Below the pieces are notes generated by a model. The model was not told the origin of the DNA, ran no database searches, and saw only the letters and a program-made list of their open reading frames with translations. Positions 1 through 14,694 of a stretch of 64,000 nt of DNA are shown one piece after another. The stretch's first letter is position 1, and each line of letters opens with the position of its first letter. This stretch comes from Chrysomallon squamiferum (taxonomy: Eukaryota > Mollusca > Gastropoda > Neomphalida > Peltospiridae), in assembly GCA_012295275.1 (NCBI GenBank), contig CM022672.1:29134472-29198471 (forward strand), in the 5' to 3' direction. Position numbers and translations under genes: made by a program.

Positions 1-352
1 CATCAACACTGCTACGCTTTGTTATTAAGTGAATGAAATAAAGTGGACATATAGAAAAATGGATACAAGTCATTTTCATGCACCTTCTTAGGTGCAGTAT
101 TCATATTTTAATTGTTGCTATACAAATATATATTCACACAATCACAGACACCCAAGAGGAAGCAGAAGGCTCTAGGATACCACCACCACACCTAGTAACA
201 AAGATAATTTTGTGATATTCTGGAGAAGATATCACAGACAGAAGACAATGCAAAAATCTCACACACTGTAAAACAGAAACAAAAATATGTCAGATAAGAA
301 CACACTCAACTTTCTCACATCATCACAACCAAATTTAAATTTTGCTTTGCTC
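1..352. other. 3' flank of SorCS gene
   Basis: AT-rich sequence downstream of the SorCS stop codon, probably 3' UTR. I see no ORF, structured RNA or strong repeat here. Confidence 0.5.
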
Positions 353-881
353 TCAGCAGTTGACAGATCCGTCATCCCTGATGCCTGTAGTTGTCACAAC
401 AAGCTGGCTTCCTGAAACAAAAATTGATACAACTAAAAACTGTTGTAAATACCAGCTGGCTTTACAAGTACTAACAAGAAAATAGTTATTTTAAAATTGA
501 GAGATGTTCATTTGAATGATTTTTAACAGTTTTAATGAAAAAATAAAAATACACATTTTGTTATGTATATAAGGAACTATAAACAATTATTATTATTCAC
601 TGAAATAAATACAAATTTTATTAACTATAAAACTATAAAAAAGTCTTAACACCACAGGAGTAATATAGTAATATAAAATAGAAACTGTCTCAAATGTGGT
701 GAATATTTGTCACTGACCTTGTCCAAGATCGAGGTGGTCGTCATCCGTGTCACGGTGGCCGCCAGATCCGAAGTCGGGGTTGAGGTCTAGAGGAGGTTCG
801 TCATCATCATCATTGTCTAACAGATGGTCTGAGTCTTGACGTTGACGCAGAATGGAGTATCGGCGACATTCTCTAAATTTT
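353..881 (-). CDS. SORCS: SorCS cytoplasmic-tail exons and stop codon
   Basis: Two exons, 718-881 and 353-411, encode the cytoplasmic tail. It contains RRYSIL (a YxxL endocytosis motif, resembling RYSVL in sortilin), DSDHLL (an acidic dileucine motif), a long acidic run and a C-terminal segment GSQLVVTTTGIRDDGSVNC ending at TGA 353-355. Such motifs recruit AP adaptors (established for the family). No polyadenylation signal is evident before the window edge. Confidence 0.85.
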
Positions 882-3800
882 CTAAAACATTATTTATAAA
901 CAAATACTAAACTGTAATCATGAAAATAAGTTAATATATCTATTGTAAGGATTCATATTTTTATATTAACAGTTATCAGGTATCAACTATATAACTGATT
1001 ATAACTACATATATATATATATCTAGTCACTATTATCATGACATCTTTCAGGTGAATACTCTCAAAGACAGGAAAACATGAATGCATCTGCAGGGAATGA
1101 CTGTAGTGGTAGGTTACCAATATCTCCCCTGCGGTTACCGAATTCTAACTATGGAAGCCTGTTGGGCTTTTTAATCCTGCCCTGCCATTGATTAAAAAGT
1201 TTTCCATGACTAAAGAGCTTGCAGAATTCAGTACCAACTGGTCAGAGAGCTGGAAGTAAGTTCATGTGGTGGTTGTTAAATAGGAAGGTTGTTAACATGA
1301 TGCAAACAAGACCAGTAACAATGTAAAATAAGATAGTAACAATGCAGGTACAAACCGTTTGTAGTACATAAAAATAAGATAGTAACAATGCAGGTACAAA
1401 CCGTTTGTAGTACATGAGAACCAATCCAGTGACCACTGTGGCAGCTACCAGTATAGGAACAGCAATAAACAATGGTCGCATGTTCGCTCCTTTGGCTTCT
1501 GCCTTCTTGCTATCTGTGTGAATTGAAAGTATAATTATATAACCTGGCAGAATTCAGTTACCTGTGTCTGAATATTTTTTTCAACAGAAAGGATAGCTAT
1601 ACAATAGCTTTTGTAAAAATATTTTAAAATCTTTTTCAGCCTCTTCACTTCTGAAGTGCATATGTCAGTTTAACAGCAAAAATTTAAAATTTGTACAATC
1701 AACTTAATACATAATATCCAGGCTTCATAATGGAAAACTAAAAAATGTGATAAAAACCAATGATTCTTTTTTGTAATTAAATGCACTATGTTAACCTCAT
1801 AATGGAAAGTGAAAAATGCTATAAAAATCAGAGATTCTGATTCTAGGCCATCACTATAAAACCATAACCACAAACTCTGACAATATGTAGACTGTGATTA
1901 TATTAATCTTGTATATGGTTAATGGTTAACACTCTCCATCTGACATAACTGCAGCTACGTTAACACTGTGAATGCTCTCCTGAATTAAAGAACTATTTAC
2001 TGTTTGTGTGAACATTATTAAAAACTATGGTGGGTGTTACTCTGTATTAAAGAATTAGTACTCTGTATGTTTATTTCTAAAGACAAACAAGGCATGTTCT
2101 GTCATCAAGAACTATTTACTATTTTATTTGTATGTATACTATGAAAAACTATGGTATGTACTGTCCTGGTTTAAAAAATAATTTCCTGTTTTTAAAGGCT
2201 GTTGTGTATGCTGTCCTGTCCTACAGTACTATTTACTATAATAATGCCAATGTTGATAGCAGCAGGTTCCTTCTTTGTTACTTATATTAACTTTCTTTAG
2301 CTCATTGCATGGGCAAATAACAAACAGGTTGAAAAACAAATGTTCACAGCAATAAATAAATAAATAAATGTAAATATAAATATATTAAGAGAGAGTAATA
2401 AAGAAAGAAGGAAGCAAAGAATGGTAATATTCTCATTTTATATTTTGAAACAGATTTTTACAAATTTAATGAGACCAAATTATCAGAAAACAGAAAAATT
2501 CCTATTGAAAAAACAAAAACATTATTTACTTATTTACAGAGCCTGCAATACTGTTAATATTTTGTCATCTTTATAGTCCCATGTGTCATTTTGATAGTAA
2601 ATCAGTTTCGAAATTATCAAGAATTTTTATAACTTGTACTTTCCAGCAGACAGGACAGCAAATATCAAAGCCTTAAAGTAACCATTCTGTGGCAGAGTTT
2701 GGAATGTGAAAATGAGCAATGATCCACTGAAAAAATATAAATTTTTAAGTCTTCAAGGGAGAACAAATTTTTTGTGGAGTTGGACAAACACTCTTGAAAG
2801 TTATACTCCTCTACATTGTGTCAGGGAAAGCATACTTGAATATTAGTAATGCATGTAAGTCTATGTAAATTGTCAACAATAAAACATAACTGAACAAGGC
2901 AGAACATGCTTTAATAACAAAACGAAAACAGATCCATCAGCATTAATTAAAACTCAACAAAAAGGTTTTCTTTTGTTTTGTTTTTTAAACTCCATGGAAA
3001 ATGAAATACAGTAACATTCTTATGCACTAATGTGTGCCCAGGGAAGTGTTTGCTTGAATATTAGAACATTAGTTAAAAATGAACAACAGAGACTGAAAAA
3101 ACAAGGGTTTTAGTAAGAACATCCATTTGTTTCTTGAACTCGTTTGCAACCACAACTCCAAGAAAGATACACAAAGGAGTTTATTTTTGCTCCAATTTTC
3201 AGTTATTTAGGAACTACAGAAACATGAGCTTTAGAAACACAGAATGGATACAAGTTTTACATTTTGTGGTATGGAAACAAAGTGGAATCGTGGCTTTAAT
3301 GTATAAGCTGCAAGTTGTTTCACAAGTTTGTTTTCAAAATCCTGTTCAATAAATTCTAAATTTAGACATTATGTATGATGATTTCAGCTTCACTAACATT
3401 AAGCTAATCATGTTCAGACAGTTTATACAATTATGAAATTTTCAAAAATAAAATGAAAATCTCCTTTTGCTAAAATTAGCTCCTGCGTCATCTAACTGGA
3501 TAATGGCAAATGGGTTCAGCCTTTGTGTACTTTTCACTGAAACTGGTCACAGGTTTACCTGTAGAGTTATTGGTTGTGTTACTTGAAGTCTGTAGTGTGA
3601 CACCAGGACTGGTTACAGTATTTGTTTTATTGTTTGTGTCTGTGCTGGACATGTATCTGATCTTGTCTGTACTGGTGCTATCTGGGAACAGATTAAAGCA
3701 GATGATAACTTCTTTAGGATTTAACAATTTTTTTTTATACAAAACAGTTATGTTCTTTTTTTGCCTTCAGTTAGTGTTTATCTTGAGTTGCTTTCAACCT

Positions 3801-6800
3801 TAAAGATTTATAATTTAAAGAAAGGTAAATTTGGTGTATCATCTATATATAGAAAAGTAAATAAATTATTACAGAGCATCCAATATCCAGTGATAGTTTT
3901 GTATACTAAATAACAAAGTATGGAATTATCATAATAATATTTTAAAAACCGATTCTGACAAAAATGTAATTTTAGATTATTTAAGTCACATACCAGAAAG
4001 AAAATATATATCAAAATTTTACCACAAAGTACAAACAAGTCTAAATGTGTGACAATAGATATAGAGTAATATAAAAAGGTAAGAACATTTCAGATTATTT
4101 CAAAGACATTTACTTAAAAGAATATGTACTGTTAACCAATATTTTATCACTAAATGTACAGATAGGTATAAATAGGTAATTAAATTACAAACTATTATAA
4201 GAAGAAAAGAGAATGTAAAAAACACAAGAAAATTTTCCATTATACAAATTCTTAAGAGCTTTTAACAGGTTTGATCCTGAAATATTTTCTCTGTAGTTGT
4301 GAGACAGACTGTGGATTCAAGATAAGAAACCTGCTGCTGCCATTACATGGACATTACTGAATAAAAAGCAGGACAATATTTACTATTTTAATTTATTTAT
4401 CATAAAGTTATCATAAACCATGGTGTTTTGTGTTTTCAGTGGTGAAATAATATTTTATGCTAAAACTATTAACAATGCAATAGGTAACTTTACTTATTTG
4501 ATTATACCAACATATATCTATGGTTATATGGTGAAAAAAACTAAAATACTGTCAGAAAATTATATTTCAGTTTTAACTATCTTGTGTGTAAATATGGAGA
4601 TATTTTTATTTTGAAAAATATATTGAAAATGTTTCCATTCTATTGTATTTCATTTCATATTTTAATATATCTTTTATATACTTCTAAACATGTAAAAATA
4701 TATGTTTTTGTTCGTTGCGTGTGTGCATGTGTGTCTATGAGCATATGAATATGTATCTTGGTAATTCCCTGACAGGAATGTTACATTATTTCCATGAGAA
4801 AAATTAATAATAATTAAAATTTAATACTTGATGCTTATTTTAATATTTGATAAGGTGTCACAAATAATTGAGAATCACATAACTTGTTGAGATCCTAGTA
4901 TATGGCAAAAACAATGAGGAATACCAGTTTGAATAGAAAACACAACCCACTTTGATACAATTTTCATAAAAATTAAAGCTAAATGAAAATAAAAATAATT
5001 TGAAACAAGAGTCTTATAAGGTCAATGTAATTAAAAGCTCTTTTGTAAATCTGATGGGATTTAGAATGATCAAGATAAATGCAATCCATTCAGACTAAAA
5101 GCAACATATTCATAAATTTTGTTAAAACGCTCTGACTTGTTACGTTTCTAACACATTGTGTGTTAAGCTGAAATACAGGCTCATTATTACAGTTTATTCA
5201 TTTAATAATAATGAAAATATTCACGAGAAAAATAAAATAATAATAAAAAATAAATAATAAATAAACTAAAAAAAAAAAAAGTAAGAATAAATACTTTCAT
5301 TATATTAATTAAATAAGAAATATATTATGATACTTTATTACTTTCTGCATGATCTCTGTTTTTAAATATGTTATAAGTCAAAGTCAAAATTCCTCTGCTC
5401 TGTACCATGTTATATATCATTAAGTTCTAGAAAACAGTTATAACTGCTTTAATCAGTAAATAGTAATGTTGACACTTACAAATAAAAACTAACAAGTTGA
5501 CTGCTGTAATTTAAAAAACTAACTTAAGCTGACAGTTGTAAACAAAAACTAACTTATGTTCACAGGCATAAATAAAAAAATATCTTGCTGACAGTTGTGT
5601 TTAATCTCAGTTTAACTGATACAAACAAAGAATAAAGTTATGTAAACATACTTAAAAACAAAGAGTAAAGCTATGCAAACCTATATACAAAGAGTAAATC
5701 TATGTAAACCTATATACAGAGAAATGTTATGTAAACCTATATACAGAGTAATGCTATGTAAACCTATATACAGAGTAATGCTATGTAAACTTACAAAGAG
5801 AAAAGCTATTTAAACCTACATACAAACCTATATTCAAAGAGTTAAGCTGTGTCAGACTACATACAAAGAAAAACAAAAGCTATGTAAATCTATGAACAAA
5901 GACTAAAGCTATGTAAACCTATGAACAAAGAATAAAGCTATGGAAACCTATGAACAAAGAATAAAGCTATGTAAACCTACGGACAAAGAGTAAAGCTATG
6001 TAAACCTACGGACAAAGAGTAAAGCTATGTAAACCTACGGACAAAGAGTAAAGTTATGCAGGTCTACTAACCTCCAGTAACCACTTTTGCTGCCATAACT
6101 TGCACTAAATGCTCCTTGTCTTGTGTTCCATCCATACCAACAGCCAGAGAGTGGTTCTTCACCATATTTATCAATTCCTGGACCAGCTACCAAAACAACG
6201 TAAATACTTTATTATTATCTTAGTCATACTAATATGTTACAGATAAACATCTATAAATAAATCTACCTACCTACCCATCACCTATGTATGTATGTATGTA
6301 TATGTGTATGTGTGTATGTATGTATGTATGTATGTATGTATGTATGTATCTACCTACCTATTTATTTATCTATCTTTCTATTTATCTACCTATATATCTA
6401 TTTATCAACCTATTTATCTATCTATCTATGCATCTACCTATCTCCTTACCTACCTACCTACCTATATATCAACCAGCCTAGCTATCTGTCTACCTACCTA
6501 CCTATCAACCTATCTACATACCTATCTATCTAACCATTTATACATTTTTTATTATTTTTTTATTATTTATTTAATAATTTAACTTTTGTCACCTAAAACA
6601 GTAAATGTTATTAAATATAATCACCATCATTTACTGTTTTTGTTAGTTTTGTTTTTTGTAATAAAATAAATTTCTTCCTACTTTATTTACAGCTGAAGAA
6701 TTTTTATTTGTTATTTTTGTTCCATTTACCTTTTTTTTTATGTTACATACAGATGGTGAAACACATTTATATATACAATCTTTCAAATAGAGTTTGTAGA

Positions 6801-9800
6801 CACTAACACACACATTTATAAACCATCATACAAATTTCTCTACAAACTAACACTGTGACTGAGTGATTATGGAGTTTAATGTCACAGGGGGATTATTCAC
6901 CCATTTGTTGTGACTAAATAGTTATGCATTTTAATATATGGGTTTTAAAATAGAAGAAGTATGAAAAATTGGATAAAAAAAATTGTAGTTATAATTATAT
7001 TAATGATTTAATAGCTAGATGAAGAGGACATTATGTAAATGATTATTAGCTTGATGTACAGTCGGTAAGAAATTCAAAACTTTCAATGAAGACCAATTTC
7101 CTTTAAAATGATTATATTTGACGACCAGGGTTCTGAATGAACATAATAAGATTTAGTGACAAATAAAACAATGGGCTTTGATGTTTTTATCATAACTAAA
7201 TAGATATATATCTACAAAGAAAAAACACTGAAACGTACACAGACACGCAACTTACAGTTTGCATATCTGCGTCTTTGGTTTTCTTCTCAGTGTTTGTTGA
7301 AGGAACAAACATCACGTGGGCTGTCAGTGGCTTCACAGAATGTAACATGACGGCAAATCTGTCCTGTCCTACTCCCAGAACCTAAAAACAAATTTTTTGT
7401 TTCAAGTTTTACCAATCATTTAATCATGTTCATTTTTAAATGCCTGTTTTGTCTTAATTAAATTCCCTCAGACTTAATCCCAAAATGGCAAAATCCCCAG
7501 TACCACTAATAATATTAAGATTTGTGCTATCTTTAATTTCAGGATTAGAATTAAATTTTAAAAATAAATATTCAGATTTTCATATTCATATTTCAGAAAT
7601 TGGGACTTTAAGAATAATGATTTAAATCATTAAAATCTCTTCTAAGAAATGTTAGGAAATAACAGGTTTTCTGTGAATAATGAATGTCAAAAATGTTAAA
7701 ACATGGCTAGATATATTTATTTTTTATTTTTTATTATTATTTCTATGCTTTATCATTATTATTTTATTTATTTTCCCTCTCTTTTTGTTACCTATACTCA
7801 GAGTAAAAAACAAAGCACAGACTCACATTAGCTATCTGAGTTCTGAGCAGTTGTAAAAGTGTTATTCTCCTCACAATGTCAGACTCAAAATCAAAGTTCT
7901 TAACATTCTCAGAGAATGTCAATTCAACAAACATGGCTTCCTCTGAAATTGAAAATATATAAATTACATATATATAAAAAACACATGTATATAACAAAAT
8001 TTCTATTCATAAATTTAGTTAACTAATTTATATCTGAAATTAAGAAATAAAAATATTTTTTGAAATGTATATTTGCATATGCAAAACAGCTGTTATTTCT
8101 TCAAATCAGGTATAAATTAGTTACCTAGATTAAAATGTGGTTACAACTTACTGTAGACGTGAATGTTAAACATCTTGTACACAGTGCTCACTGAGTTGAT
8201 GGCTTCCACAGACACTGGGAATGTTTTAAACACTTCTGTCACTGGTGTGTATGTGTGAGATATTGTTCGGTTCCATGTCAGTGATGGCAGCACGCCTGGG
8301 CCCTGAATAAAATTTAAAAAAACCTATATGAATTATGGACATATGAAGGCAGCAGCAATCTGAAACCAATCATCAAGTCTGCTTGGATTCAACTTCTTAA
8401 TATGGTAAACAAGATGTCTGATCAAGAACTCATGAACTGGGTTGTAGAGGCTGGACCTCAGAGCTCAAAGGGTTAATTATAAAAATATCATTGAGATATA
8501 ACCTTAGTTTCATAAAATAAGACATAAAATATATGAATTTAATTAAATTAAGAGAAAGTATCTGACTGTTGTGAATAATAAAATATATGGTAGAGTAATA
8601 GAGACAGGCTCATTTTTGACAAAACAGACACCATGGAATGGATAATTTCTAAAGTTTCTTTGCTTGTTTATCAAATGCTACCCAGCATACAGCAAGACAA
8701 TAACTGTGATTTTTGTTTATCTCTACTGTTGACCCTAATTTCACGGACCTTGATTTTTCTGGATTTCAAGTGATCCAAGCCAAATGTTAAAAAAATAAAA
8801 ATCAGATAATTTGTTCATACTACCATTTCCAGCTTGAAACCTTACTTCTAGGTGCTGTTAAATTAGTTCTGAGTCCCACTCAACTAACTTTCCATCAAGG
8901 CAAGTGTAAATTTTATAGCTGTCCTAACCCAAAACAGCCTTCATTTTTCTTTACATATACATTTGTTTACATTATTTTTATGTCCATACAGTTCTTTTAC
9001 TATTATATTACTGTATTATGCACCTCTTATATATATATACACAAACGTTTAATTTTTTGGTAAATTGCATGGTTAATATTTGCATTTGCAATTTCCCAGA
9101 CTTATTTTTTTTCTCTACTATTAGTTTGTGAAATCAAGAGTCAACAGTATTTTGTTTTTATCAGCAACATAAGTGAACAGACATAAATTGCACAGGTCAC
9201 AAACCAGTTAGTAGCTGTAGCAGATTACACAAAATATACTTTTATAATTTGTTCACATCACCATAGCTGCATTTTAATGTTTAAAAAATCTGTTAACCCT
9301 TTCCTTGCAATTAGTGGATATAGCCACTAAAACATTTTGTTACTTTTAATGCAACAGCATTATAAAAAAATTCTCCTTATGCCAAGAACAAACACATCTA
9401 TAGAGACTCACCAACATCTATCTGTCCAGTATGAGCTATCATCTGTATGACATAATAAAATGTACAGGTTGTGCTTACCTCATCACCAAACTGCCACACA
9501 AAGTGGACGTGTCCAGTGCCCTTAGTGACCAGTTTACCTTGGACGTCCACTTCAGACTTCATCATCACACCACCCTTCACTGCCCACGGAATACTCACGT
9601 AAATGTCAGTAATCTTGTCTGCAAAACAAAAATAAAAACCTGTGTCATCCATGATCTAACAAAGATGAAATTAATTATGCTGTTAGAGTAGACATCTTGT
9701 TTTATCACTTCTAGAGGATTATGTTAACTGATATCTGACACTGACTGAATGACTAATGACATCCCAGACAAAACAGAAATCAGCTACAAGGTGTAATTCT

Positions 9801-12800
9801 GGGATTATAATAGGTAAGATATTTTATATAATAATGCACTAGCAAATAAAACAAATGACAACAAACCAATAAATAAACGTTATATACAGAGGAATATACA
9901 GAAAATCAAAAATTAAACTACTACATATAGGTTATATCTTAAATACACCTATTATAAGACATGACTGGAACAGGAAAATAGGCTAGAGAGAACATTAAAG
10001 AGAACTGAACTTTTTTTAAAAACTTCTTTCATGGTATTTTTTTTTATAACTTTGGTTTAAAGACTGAATCATTTAACTGAATCAAAATGACAAAAAAAGA
10101 AAAGAAAAAAATGAAAGAAATACACATACCTACAACACGAACAAACACACTTGCTGTTGCCTTGCCTTTAGTGTTTGTTGCAGTGACACTGACATTGTAG
10201 TTGCCACACTTGTCATAGGTGTGTGTTATGTTGTTTGTGTGGTTGAAGCCAGTCACTGTAAAGTTCTGTTTGTCGTTGAAATCGATGTAGTAATTAGTAC
10301 TTAATTTGGAGCCCTGCATAAAACAGAATATAACTTTTTTTTTTAAATGATAACAGAATAAATTACCTAGTACTCATAAATATATTAAACTAATAACATG
10401 TATCTTATTAAAAAAGTACAAATTTTAAAGCAAACAATGAAAGTTTAAATAAAACTATAAAAAAAACAAATAAACAAACAAATAAATAATTATTAAAAAA
10501 TTAATAAAAAAAAAAAGAGAAACTCAACTATAAATAAATAATACATTTTTATTAAAAAAATTAATAATACTGAAATAAACAAATAAACAAAAAAAGAAAT
10601 GTATATTTAAAATCTATCACCAGTTTCTGTTTGATCTTGAACTTGAGCAGACTGCCAGTTGCCACGACGACCTTATCAACAGTAAGCGTGAGGCCCTCTG
10701 GTGCAGCCAGTGGGCACTTCTGCTCTGTCTTCTTGTATGGTGGCTTTGTTTCCACCCCACCCACACACTTATCAACAGCTACTTTGCGATATCTGTAAAT
10801 ACATAACCAGAAATAGATAATTACTAATTCAGGTGAAGAATAACTGATGTGAAATCACAGGAATGAGTCAGTCATTATTCACACTTTCAGACACATTCAA
10901 TTACTTCATATGTGTTAATGATTAGTTGTTCAGAATACTGCATTTTTTCATATAATGTAAATTATTATTTATGCTATCAAACACATGCTGCTACTTAAAA
11001 TATATTAACGATTATATGATACAGTTTTCATTTAATGTAAACTATTATTTATGTTTTGAAAGACTTTCTACTACTTAATATGTATTAATGATTATATCAA
11101 ACATTTTTCATATAATGTAAATTATTATTTATGATTTCAAACACATTCTACTACTTAATATATATTAATGATTAGATACATTTTTCACTTAAGGTTAATT
11201 ATTATTTCTGCTACTTGATATGTATTATGATTAAATGATACCATTTTCATTTAATGTAAATTATTATTAATTTATATTTTAAAAACCTGAAAGCAGTCAG
11301 AGAGGAAAAGCCAAACAGAAAAATACAGAGAAATAAAGAGACAGGGATGGAGAGAAACAAGAGAGAGAAACACGGAGAGAGGGAGGACGAAGCAAGAAGG
11401 GAGACAGAGAGGAAGAGAGGGCGAGAGGGAGAAAAAGAAAGAGATATACATAAATGTCTACTCACTGAAATTAACATCATTTTAATTAAGATAAGTTTAA
11501 ATTCTAAGATTTGTTTTATGAAATATGAGGTAAAAAGATATAATGTGACTTTTGATGGAGTCTGTTTAAGATTTTTAAAATGTATCTCCTTCAAGACTAC
11601 TTGTTTCTACTGAGACCTCAGAAATTTCACAAACCCATGGCTCTTGTTGTAGCTCTCTCCCTCCTTGCAGTCAGAGAGAACCACCTCTGGATCAAACCAA
11701 ATCTGTTTTGTACAGTTCTGTTCAACTTTCTTATAGCCGTAATCACTGAAAGTCAGAAACAGTGGACTGTTAAATAACACTAGAACAAATTAACTGACTG
11801 CATATCACTAGAACAAACTGATTAATTCCCACATTGCTTTGAACATCATCATTAGAGGATATCAGTTTACTGCATACTGTTACATATCTGATTAATATAT
11901 CATTTTTGCAATGTTTAACAACACTTCTACAAGACCCCTAATTAAGTAATTGTGTATTAAAAAAACATACGGATTAATAACAACCAATTCTCTTTACAAC
12001 TAAAAATCTATTTTATTAATTAATCAATTGCTGATCACCAGAATAAACCAGATTAATTCTATATTATTATTTGAATACTGAGATACCAGCAGAGCAAGAT
12101 AATAATTTGTTACTTTTTTAAAATTATGGTTATTGATTAAGAAATATATGTACAGGAAGATATATTTCAAAACAGTAGCAGAGATCAACTGTTAATACTC
12201 TGTACTTGTTTAACAATAATCTGTAACTATTTTCTGTCATATATATTTCTCTTACTATTCTTATATATTTTCTCTTACTATCACAAACATTATTTGGATA
12301 TTTTTTTAGTTTTTTATTTCATCTCACCACTCAAAATCTTCTTTAAAACAAGGACAAGGTGTAGTTTTAGTTGGTCGTTCGTAGTCTCTTCCATTGTAAC
12401 ACTGTGTCTGCGGTTTCTTTCTCTCGTACTGAAATGTCTGACCCAGAATGCACTGGACACCTGTATCAAACTTTAAAAAAAAAATTCAAAATATTATTGG
12501 TATGACAAATGACTATCCAGTATCAAACATACTAGTTACTCAGTGCCAAACTAGCATAAGTGTGACAGTAACCATATCAATAACTTTAACATTTGAATAT
12601 ATCAGAAAATAACACACACACACACACAGACAGACACAAACTCATAAATATTTTACAAGAAAACATAATCAATTTATTAGAATTTAGCAGAATTTTTTAA
12701 TTAGTCATAATGATTATATGTTAAAATAATAGTATAGATATGAATACAGCATCATCTTCTTAAAATTAATTCTACCTGGTCTGCCGGTTTCCAGGTGAGG

Positions 12801-14648
12801 TAATCCTTGCTGGTACATTTCTGCTTGAGAACAGATGAGAAATCAAGTTTGGCTAGAATCCATCCACCACCAGAAATGTCATGTCCATACACACTGGAGA
12901 AAATAATAAATAAAAAGAATACAAATAAGTAAGTAAATAAATAAATGTTATATAGATTTTAATATTTTTTTTACTTATCTATGTGTGCGTGTGTACATGT
13001 GTTTACATTTATGCTTTAAGATTATATACATGTATCATGTCATTATTTAGGCACTATATACGAAATAAATAAATAAGTACACGTATTGGTATTATTAAAA
13101 TATTACCTTGAATTTTTCAGATTACATGTTTTTATCACAAAGCATATAGCTTAATCAAAACAATCTCTTGGATAAGTAGGAAATGTATTTCAGACCACAT
13201 ATTTGAACTATTACAGCGATAGGTAAAAGAAAGGAATAAATTATAGTAAATGTATTATTTTATGAACTGTATTAGATTACTGCTTGTGTAATAAAAAGTG
13301 GTATTACCTCTCAATGAGTGTAGTAATGCCAGGTTCGTTCAAAACACCATCTACACGAATATTGTCTTTTATGAATGTTGTGTTGTGCCATGTCAAACCA
13401 TCATTCAGGGAATAACTTAAGACATAAAAAAAAACATCATACAAAATACAAAATACATGAAAAAAGACAGAAAGGGGTAGATGAGACACATAGTAGATAG
13501 ATGCTAAAATAGAAAGGGCAAGAGATAAATAGACAGACAGGTGGATAGAAACAAAATACAGATCATATCTTGATGTTTTTTCATTTTAATTTCATGTTAA
13601 CCTGTCACATTTGTTAGAAAAAAAACATTTAACAAACTGACAGTGACATAATGCCACTGAATTTTAGCAATATTTCTAAATGAAAACAACCTTTTCAAGC
13701 GAAAATACTAGTTTCTTTTAAACAGTAGATAAAAAATAAAAGAAAAAGGTGAAAAAAGCTATCTTATCCATTTTCAACAGTTTTTATCATTTCTCACTGT
13801 GACTGTAATAAATATTAATAATAAAGACACCATATGCAGTATATAGTCTGTTAGTAGTGATACACCTGTAACAGTCAGAAGATTAATAAAATAAACATTT
13901 ATACTAACTGTACTACGTTTGTGTGTGCTGGGGCACTAGAAATGGCTGTCATAACACTGCCTTGATTCAGAATGTTGAACTTGAAGGCACCTTTCATAGG
14001 AGCCCGCTTCCACGTCCACCCTCCATCACTGCTCGTGTAAACCTCGGAGGTTATCATGAATGTCATGCCAATATTGCCATGTGCCATAATAAGTCCAGGA
14101 GCTTTCTCCTCTGACAGTAGGCCAGGGATTATGGGATTGGTTCGGTCAAGATGCAGATGCAGATGACATTTATCATGATTCTGACAACATAATTTCAGTA
14201 TAGCAAATGTGACAATAAGATCTGAATTGTGCAAATATGACAGTAAGATGTGTAAGGTGCAAATGTGATAATGTATTGATAGTAGAGAAAATATGACAAC
14301 ATTTGAATAGTGCATATATAACTGTAGGTTTGAAAAATGCAGATGTGACAAGACAGTCTGATTGCCACATATGAAATGTGATTTGAATATGCCAATGTGA
14401 AACACAGTTCTGAATGAAGCAAATGTGACAAAATGTTTGGAACAGTATAAATCAGTTAATGAATAAATGAATGAAACATTTTAATTTTTAAGACTATAAC
14501 TAATAATTGATGTGAAAGTTATTTCTGAATAATGGTCAGAAACAAAATCATTTCAAATTACTGTAACAAATAATAATATTATATTACTGTTAATTATCTA
14601 AGCAATTTAACATTCAAAAGGAAACGACAGAATTCACAAATGTTACTG

Positions 14649-14694
<46 letters not shown>

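Noticed and set aside
3134-3352. 72-codon plus-strand open frame
   Set aside because: Lies in a SorCS intron with no recognisable domain or splice partner.
5625-6066. Regularly spaced direct repeats resembling a CRISPR array
   Set aside because: Units are contiguous with no unique spacers, and the setting is a eukaryotic intron.
6284-6582. Three overlapping Tyr/Leu-rich plus-strand frames
   Set aside because: They come from the tetranucleotide microsatellite.
11247-11613. Open frames on both strands over a GA-rich segment
   Set aside because: Low-complexity purine-rich intron sequence between SorCS exons 15 and 16, with no domain and no splice support.
13899-14431. Overlapping minus-strand frames of up to 168 codons
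   Set aside because: Only 13909-14180 is an exon (SorCS exon 11). Upstream codons are degenerate repeat.
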